DNA from: Marichromatium bheemlicum
Lineage (GTDB): Bacteria > Pseudomonadota > Gammaproteobacteria > Chromatiales > Chromatiaceae
Direction of reading: 5' to 3'
DNA: 53,740 nucleotides
Assembly: GCF_012276755.1 (NCBI RefSeq)
Contig: NZ_JAAXKX010000023.1
Span: 1 to 53,740 of the forward strand
Numbering within the stretch: the first letter of the stretch is position 1; each line of letters opens with the position of its first letter. Shown piece by piece: positions 16,662-29,097 of this stretch. The position numbers were made by a program, and so were the translations under genes. The notes below the pieces were generated by a model. That model saw only the letters and a program-made list of their open reading frames with translations. It had not been told where the DNA came from and searched no databases.

Positions 16662-17981
16662 GTGCAGCGCCGTGTCGCCGAGCAGGCGTTGCGGCGTTAT
16701 CGTCAGGTGGTCTCGGCGACCCAGGACTCGATCTCGCTGATCGACCGCAATGCCGTCTATCTGCTGGTCAACGAATCCTATCAACGGATCTTCCAGCGCC
16801 GCTACGAGGACATCGTCGGTCACTCGGCGCGCGAACTCTTGGGCGACGAGGTCTTCGAGCGGCTGGTGGCGCCGCGGTTGGCGCGCTGTCTGGCCGGCGA
16901 GACGGTCAACTACCAAGCGTGGTTCGAGCTGCCGGGCGAGGGGCGGTGCTATCTCGACGTGGTCTATGCCCCCTATCGCGATCAGGGCACGGAGATCGAC
17001 GGCGTGCTGGTGAGCGTGCGCGACATCACCGAGCGGCGCCGTGCCGAGGAGGCCCGTCAACTCGCCGCCAACGTCTTCACCCATGCCCGCGAGGGCATCG
17101 TCATCACCGGCCCGCAGGGCGACATCGTCGACCTGAATACCGCCTTCGTCGAGATCACCGGCGAGTCGCGCGAGACCCTGCTCGGTCGCCGTCCGGCGGT
17201 GCTCGAGTCCGGCGCCGGGCTGCTCGGTGGCAGCGATGCCGTCACCGTCGAGGCGATCTGGAAGACCCTGGCCGATCAGGGCCACTGGGAGGGCGAGTTC
17301 TGGGGCCGACGACGCGGCGGCGAGAGCTATGTGGCGATGATCACCATGACCGCAGTCCGCGACGAGGCGGGCGCGTTGCAGCACTATGTCCTGCTCTATC
17401 ACGACATCACCGCGCTCAAGCTGCAACAGCGCAGGCTCGAACAGGCGGCGCACTACGACGTCCTCACCGGGCTGCCCAACCGGGTGTTGCTGTTCGACCG
17501 GTTGCGTCAGGCCATGGCCCAGGTGCAGCGGCGTGGGGGGACCCTGGCGCTGGTCTATCTCGACCTCGATGGCTTCAAGGCGGTCAACGACGGGCTCGGA
17601 CACGAGGCCGGCGACCGCCTGCTCAGCGGGCTGGCGAGGCGGATGCGTGAGATCCTGCGCGAGGGTGATACCGTCGCCCGGCTCGGCGGTGACGAGTTCG
17701 TCGCCGTGCTGCTCGATCCGGGCGGGATCGCCGAACTCACGCCGCTGCTCGATCGTCTGCTCGAGGCGCTCTCGCGCCCCATGCCGATCGCCGATCATCT
17801 GGTGCAGGTCTCGGCCAGCCTCGGCGTCAGTTGCTTCAAGCAGGGCGACGAGATCACCCCGGATCTGCTGCTGCGCCGTGCCGATCAGGCGATGTATCAG
17901 GCCAAGCTCGCCGGCAAGGGGCGCTATCGCTTCTTCACCGCAGGGGTGGACGACGTGCGCCGTCACGCGCTCGCCGGTTGA
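16662..17981 (+). CDS. PAS-PAS-GGDEF diguanylate cyclase (anchor lost)
   Basis: Cyclic-di-GMP synthase with two sensory PAS domains, 439 residues from GTG 16662. PAS 1 is about 20-125 (VSATQDSISLIDRNAVYLLVNESY), ending in VSVRDITERRRAEEA. PAS 2 is about 130-250 (REGIVITGPQGDIVDLNTAFVEITG), ending in HDITALKLQQ. The GGDEF domain is about 260-425 with LPNRVLLFDRL, intact GGDEF at 342-346 and a product-inhibition I-site REGD at 333-336, exactly five residues before it. No EAL domain. The initiation site is uncertain: no strong Shine-Dalgarno precedes GTG 16662. It could be made as a soluble enzyme by restart, or be a decaying gene. It ends three bases from the convergent dehydrogenase stop. Confidence 0.85.
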   Translation: MQRRVAEQALRRYRQVVSATQDSISLIDRNAVYLLVNESYQRIFQRRYEDIVGHSARELLGDEVFERLVAPRLARCLAGETVNYQAWFELPGEGRCYLDVVYAPYRDQGTEIDGVLVSVRDITERRRAEEARQLAANVFTHAREGIVITGPQGDIVDLNTAFVEITGESRETLLGRRPAVLESGAGLLGGSDAVTVEAIWKTLADQGHWEGEFWGRRRGGESYVAMITMTAVRDEAGALQHYVLLYHDITALKLQQRRLEQAAHYDVLTGLPNRVLLFDRLRQAMAQVQRRGGTLALVYLDLDGFKAVNDGLGHEAGDRLLSGLARRMREILREGDTVARLGGDEFVAVLLDPGGIAELTPLLDRLLEALSRPMPIADHLVQVSASLGVSCFKQGDEITPDLLLRRADQAMYQAKLAGKGRYRFFTAGVDDVRRHALAG

Positions 17982-17984
17982 GGC

Positions 17985-19001
17985 TCACAGCCTGACCCCG
18001 GGTGAGGCGCTGTAGCTGTCGAGGACGTTGACATAGTTGGCGCGCTCGAACTCCGCCGGGTCGGGAACGGCCAGGGCGCTGACCCGGCCGCGGAAGTCCT
18101 CGACTGACTCGAACCCCTGCTCCTCCATCCACTGCTCGACCCCACCGATCACCTCGCCGAGATAGGCCGGGCCGTGGGCGAGCAGCGCGCTGCACAGGTG
18201 CACCACGTCGGTGCCGGCGAGCAGCAACTTGATCGCGTCCGCGGCAGTGTGCACGCCGCCGGTGGCGCCTAGCGACAAGCCCTCGATACGACCGTGGAGC
18301 AGGGCGATCCAGCGCATCGCCAGCAGTGCCTCGGCCGAGGTCGAGGGGTTCAGGCTCGGCTGCAGGCGCAGGGTGTCGATGTTGATGTCGGGCTGATAGA
18401 AGCGGTTGAACAGTGCTACTCCGTTGGCACCGGCGGCGGCGAGCTGGCCGATCAGGTGGCCGAGCGAGCTGAAGCTCGGCGAGAGCTTCATGTTGATGGG
18501 GATGGCGACGTGTGCGCGCAGGTCGCGCAGCAGGTCGAGATAGCGTGCCTCGACCGTGGCGCCGTCCTGACCGATGTCGCCGGCGACATAATAGACGTTG
18601 AGCTCCAGGGCATCGGCCCCGGCACGCTCGATCTCGCCGGCGTGGGCGATCCAGCCGCCGGGGGTGATGCCGTTGAGGCTGGCGATAACGGGGATGTCGA
18701 GTGCGGTCTTGAGTCGGCCGATGTGTGCCAGGTACTGCTCGAGCGGACTGTCGAAGTCGTGATAGTCGGGCAGGAAGCCGTCGTCGGCCTCGGCGAAACC
18801 GATCTCCTGGTGGTGGAGAAAGCGCACCATGGCCTCGGACTCGGCACTGACCGCCTCCTCGAACAGCGACCAGAGGATGATCGCCGAGGCACCGTGGTCC
18901 TCGAGCGCGCGCGCCTGGTCGAGACTGCGCGACAGCGGCGAGGCCGAGGGGACGAAGGGGTTGTTGAGGTCGAGGCCCAGATACTTGGTCGCTAGATCCA
19001 T
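17985..19001 (-). CDS. Dihydroorotate dehydrogenase-like flavoprotein
   Basis: FMN-binding TIM-barrel protein of 338 residues related to class 1 dihydroorotate dehydrogenase and the C-terminal part of dihydropyrimidine dehydrogenase. MDLATKYLGLDLNNPFVPSASP is the typical start of the DHOD-like family. IPVIASLNGITPGGWI, GADALELNVYY, INMKLSPSFSSLGHL, LGATGGVHTAADAIKLLLAG and VVHLCSALL follow the FMN barrel strands. CGGAG lies seven bases before ATG 19001. It begins 33 bases after nifJ in the same direction, a pairing that suggests electron exchange with ferredoxin. The substrate is not known; a true pyrD function is doubtful. Confidence 0.82.
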   Translation of the reverse strand: MDLATKYLGLDLNNPFVPSASPLSRSLDQARALEDHGASAIILWSLFEEAVSAESEAMVRFLHHQEIGFAEADDGFLPDYHDFDSPLEQYLAHIGRLKTALDIPVIASLNGITPGGWIAHAGEIERAGADALELNVYYVAGDIGQDGATVEARYLDLLRDLRAHVAIPINMKLSPSFSSLGHLIGQLAAAGANGVALFNRFYQPDINIDTLRLQPSLNPSTSAEALLAMRWIALLHGRIEGLSLGATGGVHTAADAIKLLLAGTDVVHLCSALLAHGPAYLGEVIGGVEQWMEEQGFESVEDFRGRVSALAVPDPAEFERANYVNVLDSYSASPGVRL

Positions 19002-19034
19002 GGTCGGCTCCGTGCTCGGGCTAAAACGATAGGG

Positions 19035-22634
<3,600 letters not shown>

Positions 22635-22845
22635 CGATCTGTCCCGGGTTGCGAGGTGGCTGGAGCGGGGGCGCGGCGGAGGTCCGTGACCCCTGGTACG
22701 GATCCTGTCCCGACCACTGGGGCGCGAGCCGGCATGTCATCCAGCGTCCGGCGCCTCGCCCCGATCAACTATAGTCGCTATCCGTGAATGCTTTTGGTCG
22801 CCGGGCAAACGGCGATCGACCGACGGGGATGATGTCAGTAACCCG

Positions 22846-23340
22846 ATGAATGCAGCGATTGAACAGGCAGGGCTCGCCCTGCGCGAGATGCGCGAGTCCG
22901 ACCTCGCGGCGGTGATGGTGGTGGAGCGCGCGGCCTATCCCCACCCCTGGAGCGAGGGGGTGATGCGCGACTGTCTGCGCGCGGGCTACGACTGTCAGCT
23001 CGGTGAGCACGACGGTAGGCCGGTGGCCCATGCGGTGGTGATGGTGGTGGTGGGTGAGTGTCATGTGCTCAACATCACCGTCCATCCCGACTGCCAGCGT
23101 CGCGGCTTCGGTCGCGCCTTGCTGCGTACCCTGCTCGAGCGCGCTTGCGCCAAGGGGGCGCAGACCGCTTTTCTCGAGGTGCGTGCCTCCAACACCGCCG
23201 CGCGTGCACTCTACGAGGCCGAGGGCTTCTGCGAGATCGGGCGGCGTCGCGGCTACTACCCCGTCGCCAAGGGACGCGAGGACGCCCTGGTACTGGCGCG
23301 GGAACTCGGTGGGATGCATGGCGCGTTGGCCGGGGATTGA
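22846..23340 (+). CDS. rimI: Ribosomal-protein-alanine N-acetyltransferase
   Basis: GNAT acetyltransferase of 164 residues; RimI acetylates the N-terminal alanine of ribosomal protein S18 and other proteins. LREMRESDLAAVMVVERAAYPHPWSE is the RimI N-terminus, NITVHPDCQRRGFGRALL contains the acetyl-CoA pyrophosphate loop (QRRGFG), and EVRASNTAARALYEAEGF with GRRRGYYP is diagnostic. Divergent from nifJ. Its stop codon (23338-23340) lies inside the first bases of a dispersed repeat. Confidence 0.92.
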   Translation: MNAAIEQAGLALREMRESDLAAVMVVERAAYPHPWSEGVMRDCLRAGYDCQLGEHDGRPVAHAVVMVVVGECHVLNITVHPDCQRRGFGRALLRTLLERACAKGAQTAFLEVRASNTAARALYEAEGFCEIGRRRGYYPVAKGREDALVLARELGGMHGALAGD

Positions 23341-23460
23341 ACCGCAAGATACCGTCTTGCCCGTCAATCGCCGATCATGCACACCAGCCTCGCCGACTGG
23401 AGGCTGGATGCTGATCGCTGGAAGCTGATTCGAACCGCAAAGACACCAAGGGCGCAAAGG
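23337..23460 (+). repeat. Dispersed repeat R1, copy A, with CTG heptads and AACCGC element
   Basis: About 120 bases nearly identical to 25526-25640. Order: a core with ATACCGTCTTGCCCGTCAAT, then five seven-base units each starting CTG (23397-23431: CTGGAGG, CTGGATG, CTGATCG, CTGGAAG, CTGATTC), then GAACCGCAAAGACACCAAGG. Copy B lacks exactly two of the heptads (14 bases). It begins at the rimI stop codon. Confidence 0.85.
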
Positions 23461-23472
23461 AGAGAAGTGCCC

Positions 23473-23518
23473 CCAGCCGCCAGCCGCCAGCCGCCAGCCA
23501 CCAGCCGCCAGCCACCAG
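23473..23518 (-). repeat. Heptad tandem array CTGG(C/T)GG, about 6.5 copies
   Basis: On the plus strand the unit is CCAGCC(G/A), starting at 23473, 23480, 23487, 23494, 23501 and 23508; on the minus strand it reads CTGGYGG, in the same CTG phase as the other arrays here. Read on that strand it is followed by an inverted-orientation copy of the AACCGC element. No coding function. Confidence 0.85.
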
Positions 23519-23563
23519 TGGTGGCCTCCCCTCAAACACCGCCTCCAGACACCTGCGCAACGG

Positions 23564-23591
23564 CTGGAGGCTGGAGGCTGAGAGCTGATCT
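23564..23591 (+). repeat. Degenerate CTG heptad array, 4 copies
   Basis: CTGGAGG, CTGGAGG, CTGAGAG and CTGATCT run head to tail directly before the 23597 inverted repeat. Confidence 0.75.
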
Positions 23592-23596
23592 CGTAG

Positions 23597-23663
23597 GTTG
23601 GGTTAACCGTCCGCCCACCATGCCATCGACGAAGCTGCGGCGTTCGTCGACGGTTAACCCAAC
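23597..23663. repeat. Palindromic GTTGGGTTAACC element with one-sided insertion
   Basis: Arms of 15 bases, GTTGGGTTAACCGTC at 23597-23611 and its exact complement at 23649-23663, enclose an inner 6-bp stem GACGAA/TTCGTC (23628-23633, 23643-23648) with a 9-base loop. The left arm carries 16 extra bases (23612-23627), so the folded form is a long hairpin with one large bulge. It resembles small REP-like palindromes that are common between bacterial genes. Confidence 0.8.
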
Positions 23664-23695
23664 ACCGGGGCGCGAGCGCCGAGCTTCGAGGCATG

Positions 23696-23832
23696 AACCG
23701 CGAGACGCGAAGCACGCAAAGCAAACCTCGTCACTCGCAGTCAGTCGCCTCCAGCGACTGACTGTGGCGCCATCGTCGTCGAGGCACCTCTCTCCCCTGC
23801 AACGCCTTCGCGCGCTTTGTGTCTTTGCGGTT
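23696..23832. repeat. Inverted pair of AACCGC-type elements around a perfect hairpin
   Basis: AACCGCGAGACGCGAAGCAC at 23696 and an opposing copy ending TTTGCGGTT at 23832 face each other. Midway lies a perfect 11-bp hairpin, CAGTCAGTCGC at 23738-23748 against its complement at 23754-23764 with loop CTCCA. The right arm ends seven bases before the prfC stop, so the element fills the 3' end between the convergent rimI and prfC. The rest of the 498-base gap holds only the repeats listed. Confidence 0.75.
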
Positions 23833-23838
23833 GGGGAC

Positions 23839-25419
<1,581 letters not shown>

Positions 25420-25525
25420 AGGGGGTGTCTGGCGTTGCTGGCTGCGGACTGGGAAAACCATCAATTATATCCCCGCGGCCCGGTTGCGTTCATCCGCCGG
25501 GTTGGCCGATCGGGCTGGGAAATGG
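25420..25525. other. Leader region upstream of prfC
   Basis: This stretch is the start of the roughly 1.4-kb gene-free interval 25420-26818. GATATAATTG on the minus strand (around 25460-25475) is a reasonable -10 for prfC, but no clear -35 was found. The remainder of the interval consists of the repeat families listed separately. Confidence 0.35.
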
Positions 25526-25640
25526 TTGAACCGCCAAGATACCGTCTTGCCCGTCAATCGCCGATCAAGCACACCAGCTTCGCCGACCGGAGGCTGGATG
25601 CTGATTCGAACCGCAAAGCCGCGAAGGGCGCGAAGAAGAC
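25526..25640 (+). repeat. Dispersed repeat R1, copy B
   Basis: Near-identical to copy A at 23337-23460 through the ATACCGTCTTGCCCGTCAAT core, then CCGGAGG, CTGGATG, CTGATTC and GAACCGCAAAGCCGCGAAGG. Compared with copy A it has a C inserted after AACCGC near its start, a few substitutions, and two heptads fewer. Confidence 0.85.
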
Positions 25641-25690
25641 TTGATGGAATCGAGGTCTCGGCGGTGGTGCCGGCTTCCCACGGTGGGTGG

Positions 25691-25850
25691 CAGCTGGTGA
25701 CTGGTGACTGCAAGCCTTTCTTCTCTGCGCGTCCTTCGCGTTCTTCGCGGCTTTGCGGTTCAATCCCCTGGGTAGCTGGTAGCTGGTAGCTGGTAGCTGG
25801 TAGCTGGTAGCTGATTCGGACCGCCAAGGCGCGAAGAACGCGAAGCGTAG
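25691..25850. repeat. Composite heptad/AACCGC repeat
   Basis: Two CTGGTGA heptads plus CTGCAAG (25694-25714) are followed by an inverted AACCGC element (25725-25764, ending CTTTGCGGTTCAAT). A clean array of six TAGCTGG/A units (25773-25814) comes next; in CTG phase it reads CTGGTAG and ends CTGATTC. It runs directly into GGACCGCCAAGGCGCGAAGA (25815 onward). The junction CTGATTC-(G)RACCGC is the same as in R1 copies A and B. Confidence 0.8.
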
Positions 25851-25960
25851 AAAAGGTCCCCACTGAGGGGAAGGGCCGCCTCGTCACGCGACGGTTGGCT
25901 GTAGGTCGGCACTGGAGGCTGCAGATGTCGAGAGTCGTCGGTCGAAATATCGAGCCGAGG

Positions 25961-26093
25961 CCCCCTTTTTCGCAAAGGGGGCAGGGGGATTTGGCGTGTG
26001 AGCGTGAGGGATTGCCCGAAGATTGAATATAAGTGTATGTATTATTTCATTTTTTGATGAATCCCCCTAAATCCCTCTTTGTTAAAGGGGGAC
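25961..26093. mobile_element. MITE-like palindromic element, copy 1
   Basis: The left end CCCCCTTT-ttcgc-AAAGGGGG is itself a hairpin followed by CAGGGGGATTT. The right end is the inverse, AATCCCCCTAAATCCCTCTT then GTTAAAGGGGG. The core is AT-rich (TGTATGTATTATTTCATTTT) and non-coding. It has no transposase, so it is non-autonomous if mobile. Confidence 0.65.
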
Positions 26094-26210
26094 TTTGGAT
26101 GAGCCTCTTGTTGCTTGCTCTTTCCCTTCTTCGCGCCCTTGGCGGCTTTGCGGTTCAATCCTGCTGGTCGTAGCCCGCAGCTTCGTCGGTCGAAATATTT
26201 CGCCGAGGTT

Positions 26211-26333
26211 TCCCCTTTGGCAAAGGGGGTAGGGGCGTGTGAGCGTGAGCGATCGTTCGTAGAGCGGGTCTAGCTATCTGTATTATTTGTGATTTTTGTG
26301 AATCCCCCTAAATCCCCCTTTGTTAAAGGGGGA
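26211..26333. mobile_element. MITE-like palindromic element, copy 2
   Basis: Ends CCCCTTTGGCAAAGGGGG and CCCCCTTTGTTAAAGGGGG flank an AT-rich core of about 60 bases. 123 bases long. Confidence 0.65.
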
Positions 26334-26452
26334 CTTTGGATGAGCGTCTTGTTGCTTGCTCTTTCCCTTCTTCGCGCCCTTGGCGGCTTTGCGGTTCAAT
26401 CCTGCTGGTCGTAGCCCGCAGCTTCGTCGGTCGAAATATTTCGCCGAGGTTT

Positions 26453-26559
26453 CCCCTTTGGCAAAGGGGGCGTGTGAGCGTGAGCGATCGTCCGTAGAGC
26501 GGGTCTAGCTATCTGTATTTTTTGTGATTTTTGTGAATTACCCTTTGTTAAAGGGGGAC
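26453..26559. mobile_element. MITE-like palindromic element, copy 3 (shortened)
   Basis: Left end as in copy 2 but lacking the GTAGGGG step. The right end has lost the inner AATCCCCCTAAAT part, leaving GAATTACCCTTTGTTAAAGG. 107 bases long; a deletion derivative of copy 2. Confidence 0.65.
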
Positions 26560-26630
26560 TTTGGATGAGCGTCTTGTTGCTTGCCCTTTCCCTTCTTCGC
26601 GCCCTTGGCGGCTTTGCGGTTCAATCCTCG

Positions 26631-26730
<100 letters not shown>

Positions 26731-26818
26731 GCTTGAGCCAGGGCCGTGCCGCACCAATCTCTGGCGGGTGCGCCGAGCCGGCGCGCGTTCATTCTCAAGC
26801 CTGCGCAGGAGTCGAGAC

Positions 26819-27055
26819 GTGGAGACGACAGCGGTTGCCGATCTGATTCGTCGGGGGATGCCCGAGGCCGAGGTGGAGGTTACCGGCGATGGTGAGCACT
26901 TCGATGCGGTGGTGGTCAGCGAGCGATTTGAGGGGCTGGCGCCGCTGGCCAAGCAGCGGTTGGTGATGGAGACGGTCAAGGCGGAGATCGCCAGCGGCGC
27001 CTTACACGCCATCTCGATCCGCACCCTGACCCCGGCGCAGCGCGCCGCGGGGTGA
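26819..27055 (+). CDS. ibaG: BolA-family protein IbaG
   Basis: Small BolA/IbaG-type protein, 78 residues, a partner of monothiol glutaredoxin Grx4 in iron-sulfur handling and acid stress. The GTG start at 26819 is favoured because AGGAG lies seven bases upstream; an ATG at 26768 would add 17 basic residues with no ribosome site. EVEVTGDGEHFDAVVVSERFEGLAPLAKQRLV and a late HAISIRTLTP follow the BolA fold, with the conserved His in GEHF. It is closer to IbaG than BolA in length. Convergent with fumA. Confidence 0.85.
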   Translation: METTAVADLIRRGMPEAEVEVTGDGEHFDAVVVSERFEGLAPLAKQRLVMETVKAEIASGALHAISIRTLTPAQRAAG

Positions 27056-27064
27056 GGGCAGGGC

Positions 27065-27110
27065 GGGTGCCGCCTGCGCGGCACCCGGGCGACGCCTTGC
27101 GGCGCCGCCC
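27065..27110. terminator. Two adjacent hairpins between convergent ibaG and fumA
   Basis: GGGTGCCGC/GCGGCACCC (27065-27073, 27078-27086) forms a perfect 9-bp stem with loop CTGC. Next to it, GGGCG-a-CGCC/GGCG-c-CGCCC (27087-27110) forms a second stem with one mismatch and loop TTGC. Neither has a T-run, so any termination would be bidirectional and not of the classical intrinsic type. Confidence 0.5.
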
Positions 27111-27118
27111 ACCCCGTC

Positions 27119-28642
27119 TTACTCGGTCTCGACCGGGATTTTGCCGATGCGCGCGCGCCACTCGGCCGGGCCGCTCTGGTGCACCGCGCCGCCGCGGCTG
27201 TCGACGGCGACCGTGACCGGCATGTCCTCGACCTCGAACTCGCGGATCGCCTCCATGCCCAGGTCCTCGAAGGCGACCAGGCGCGAGGACTTGATCGCCT
27301 TGGCCACCAGATAGGCTGCGCCGCCGACGGCCATCAGATAGACCGCGCCGTGTCGTGCGATCGACTCCACCGCCGCCGGGCCGCGCTCGGCCTTGCCGAC
27401 CATGCCGATCAGCCCGGTCTCGGCGAGCATCTGCTCGGTGAACTTGTCCATGCGCGTGGAGGTGGTGGGGCCGGCCGGGCCGACCACCTCGTCACCGACC
27501 GGGTCGACCGGGCCGACGTAGTAGATGAAGCGGTTGGTGAGGTCGACCCCCTCGGGCAGCGACTCGCCACGCGCGAGCATCTCGGTGATGCGCTTGTGCG
27601 CGGCATCGCGCCCGGTCAGCAGCTTGCCCGAGAGCAGCAGGCGCTCGCCCGGCTGCCACGCGGCGATCTGCTCGCGGGTGAGGGTGTCGAGATCGACCCG
27701 GCGTGCGCCGGCGGCACCGTCCCACTCCAGCGCCGGCCAGTCCTCCAGGCGCGGCGGCTCGAGCCTGGCCGGGCCGCTGCCGTCGAGGGTGAACTCGACG
27801 TGCCGGGTGGCCGCGCAGTTGGGGATCATCGCCACCGGCAGGGAGGCTGCGTGGGTGGGGTAGGTGTGGATCTTGACATCGAGCACGGTCGCCAGCCCGC
27901 CGAGCCCCTGGGCGCCGATGCCGAGCGCGTTGACCTTCTCCATCAGCTCCAGACGCAGCGCCTCGATCTCGTCCTCGGCGCCGCGCTGTTGCAGCTCGTG
28001 GATGTCGATCGGCTCCATCAGCGCCTTCTTGGCCATCAGCATCGCCTGCTCGGCCGAGCCGCCGACACCGATGCCGAGCATCCCCGGCGGGCACCAGCCG
28101 GCACCCATGGTCGGCACCGTCTTCAGCACCCAGTCGACCAGGCTGTCGCTGGGGTTGAGGATGGCGAACTTGGACTTGTTCTCCGAACCGCCGCCCTTGG
28201 CGGCGATCTTCACCTCGAGGCTGTCGCCCGGCACCAGCTCCATGTGCACGATCGCCGGGGTGTTGTCACGGGTGTTCTTGCGCGCCCCGATCGGCGGCGT
28301 GACCATCGAGGCGCGCAGCGGATTGTCGGGGTGGGTGTAGGCGCGGCGCACGCCCTCGTCGACCATCGCCTGCACGCTCTTGTCGGTCTCCCAGCGCACC
28401 TCCATGCCGACCTTGAGGAAGACCACCACCATGCCGGTGTCCTGGCAGATCGGGCGCTGGCCCTCGGCGCACATCCGCGAGTTGACGAGGATCTGCGCCA
28501 TGGCGTCCTTGGCCGCCGGTGACTCCTCGGCCTCGTAGGCGGCGGTCAGGGCACGGATGTAGTCCTGCGGGTGGTAGTAGGAGATGAACTGAAGGGCATC
28601 GGCGATGCTCTCGACGAAGTCAGACTCGCGAATGGTGGTCAT
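27119..28642 (-). CDS. fumA: Class I (iron-sulfur) fumarate hydratase
   Basis: Oxygen-sensitive 4Fe-4S fumarase of the citric acid cycle, 507 residues with alpha and beta parts in one chain. The cluster cysteines are Cys66 (RPICQDTG), Cys184 (AGWCPPGMLGIG) and Cys276 (IPNCAATRH). The N-terminal domain also has GGGSENKSKFA; the C-terminal domain has GPTTSTRMDKFTEQML and AFEDLGMEAI. The clear match over both halves separates it from ttdAB-type split enzymes, although use on tartrate-like substrates cannot be excluded. Confidence 0.93.
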   Translation of the reverse strand: MTTIRESDFVESIADALQFISYYHPQDYIRALTAAYEAEESPAAKDAMAQILVNSRMCAEGQRPICQDTGMVVVFLKVGMEVRWETDKSVQAMVDEGVRRAYTHPDNPLRASMVTPPIGARKNTRDNTPAIVHMELVPGDSLEVKIAAKGGGSENKSKFAILNPSDSLVDWVLKTVPTMGAGWCPPGMLGIGVGGSAEQAMLMAKKALMEPIDIHELQQRGAEDEIEALRLELMEKVNALGIGAQGLGGLATVLDVKIHTYPTHAASLPVAMIPNCAATRHVEFTLDGSGPARLEPPRLEDWPALEWDGAAGARRVDLDTLTREQIAAWQPGERLLLSGKLLTGRDAAHKRITEMLARGESLPEGVDLTNRFIYYVGPVDPVGDEVVGPAGPTTSTRMDKFTEQMLAETGLIGMVGKAERGPAAVESIARHGAVYLMAVGGAAYLVAKAIKSSRLVAFEDLGMEAIREFEVEDMPVTVAVDSRGGAVHQSGPAEWRARIGKIPVETE

Positions 28643-28848
28643 CGTCTCTCGTGGCTGTTTGGCTGTGGAGGAGGGGGCACCGTCGTTGCCGGTACCCGTC
28701 TGTTGCAGTGGCCGCCGGTGTCGGCGCGCGCGCTCTGTGGGCGCAGTATATCAATCGGGTCGGTTCCACTGCTTCGCGTACGCGCGCGCGTTCATTACAT
28801 GGGCGAGGAGCGCGATGACGGTAGATGCAATTTTTTTCAAAAAAGGGG

Positions 28849-28877
28849 TTGCGTGACCGGCGGGAGGTCTGTAGTAT
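28849..28877 (+). promoter_or_regulatory. Sigma-70 promoter of tRNA-Val
   Basis: TTGCGT (28849-28854) and TAGTAT (28872-28877) are separated by 17 bases and lie 17 bases before the tRNA. An A/T tract with TTTTTTT and AAAAAA just upstream (28831-28844) could act as an UP element. Confidence 0.75.
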
Positions 28878-28894
28878 TCATGGCTCACGACGAC

Positions 28895-28971
28895 AGGCGC
28901 ATAGCTCAGTTGGTTAGAGCACCACCTTGACATGGTGGGGGTCGTTGGTTCGAGTCCAATTGCGCCTACCA
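28895..28971 (+). tRNA. tRNA-Val (anticodon GAC)
   Basis: 77 bases with acceptor AGGCGCA/TGCGCCT, D-arm GCTCAGTTGGTTAGAGC, anticodon stem CCACC/GGTGG with loop TTGACAT, T-arm with GGTTCGAGTCC and encoded CCA. It decodes GUC/GUU. Confidence 0.96.
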
Positions 28972-29097
28972 AACACCGACCGTCAGTCTCCGCCGTCAGT
29001 ATGCCCCATTTGCGTGGCGACGACGATGAAGGAGGCTGGCGGTTTTTTTTCATGTGATCCCTCGTATCGATCACCACTGAACACCCAAGGTCCGCGC

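Larger units (their letters stand above)
25935..26630. repeat. Three-copy tandem array of about 245-bp units
   Basis: Units begin at TCGTCGGTCGAAATAT near 25935, 26183 and 26424 (spacing 248 and 241). Each holds a MITE-like palindromic element, then TTGTTGCTTGCTCTTTCCCT, then an inverted AACCGC element ending GCGGTTCAATCC. Units 2 and 3 are nearly identical, so the expansion looks recent; unit 1 is more diverged. No open frame is shared by the copies. Confidence 0.85.

Noticed and set aside
28972..29060. Terminator between tRNA-Val and thrS at the eight-T run (29043-29050)
   Set aside because: Only a 5-bp CCGCC/GGCGG stem with a loop of over 40 bases precedes the T-run, too weak to call.
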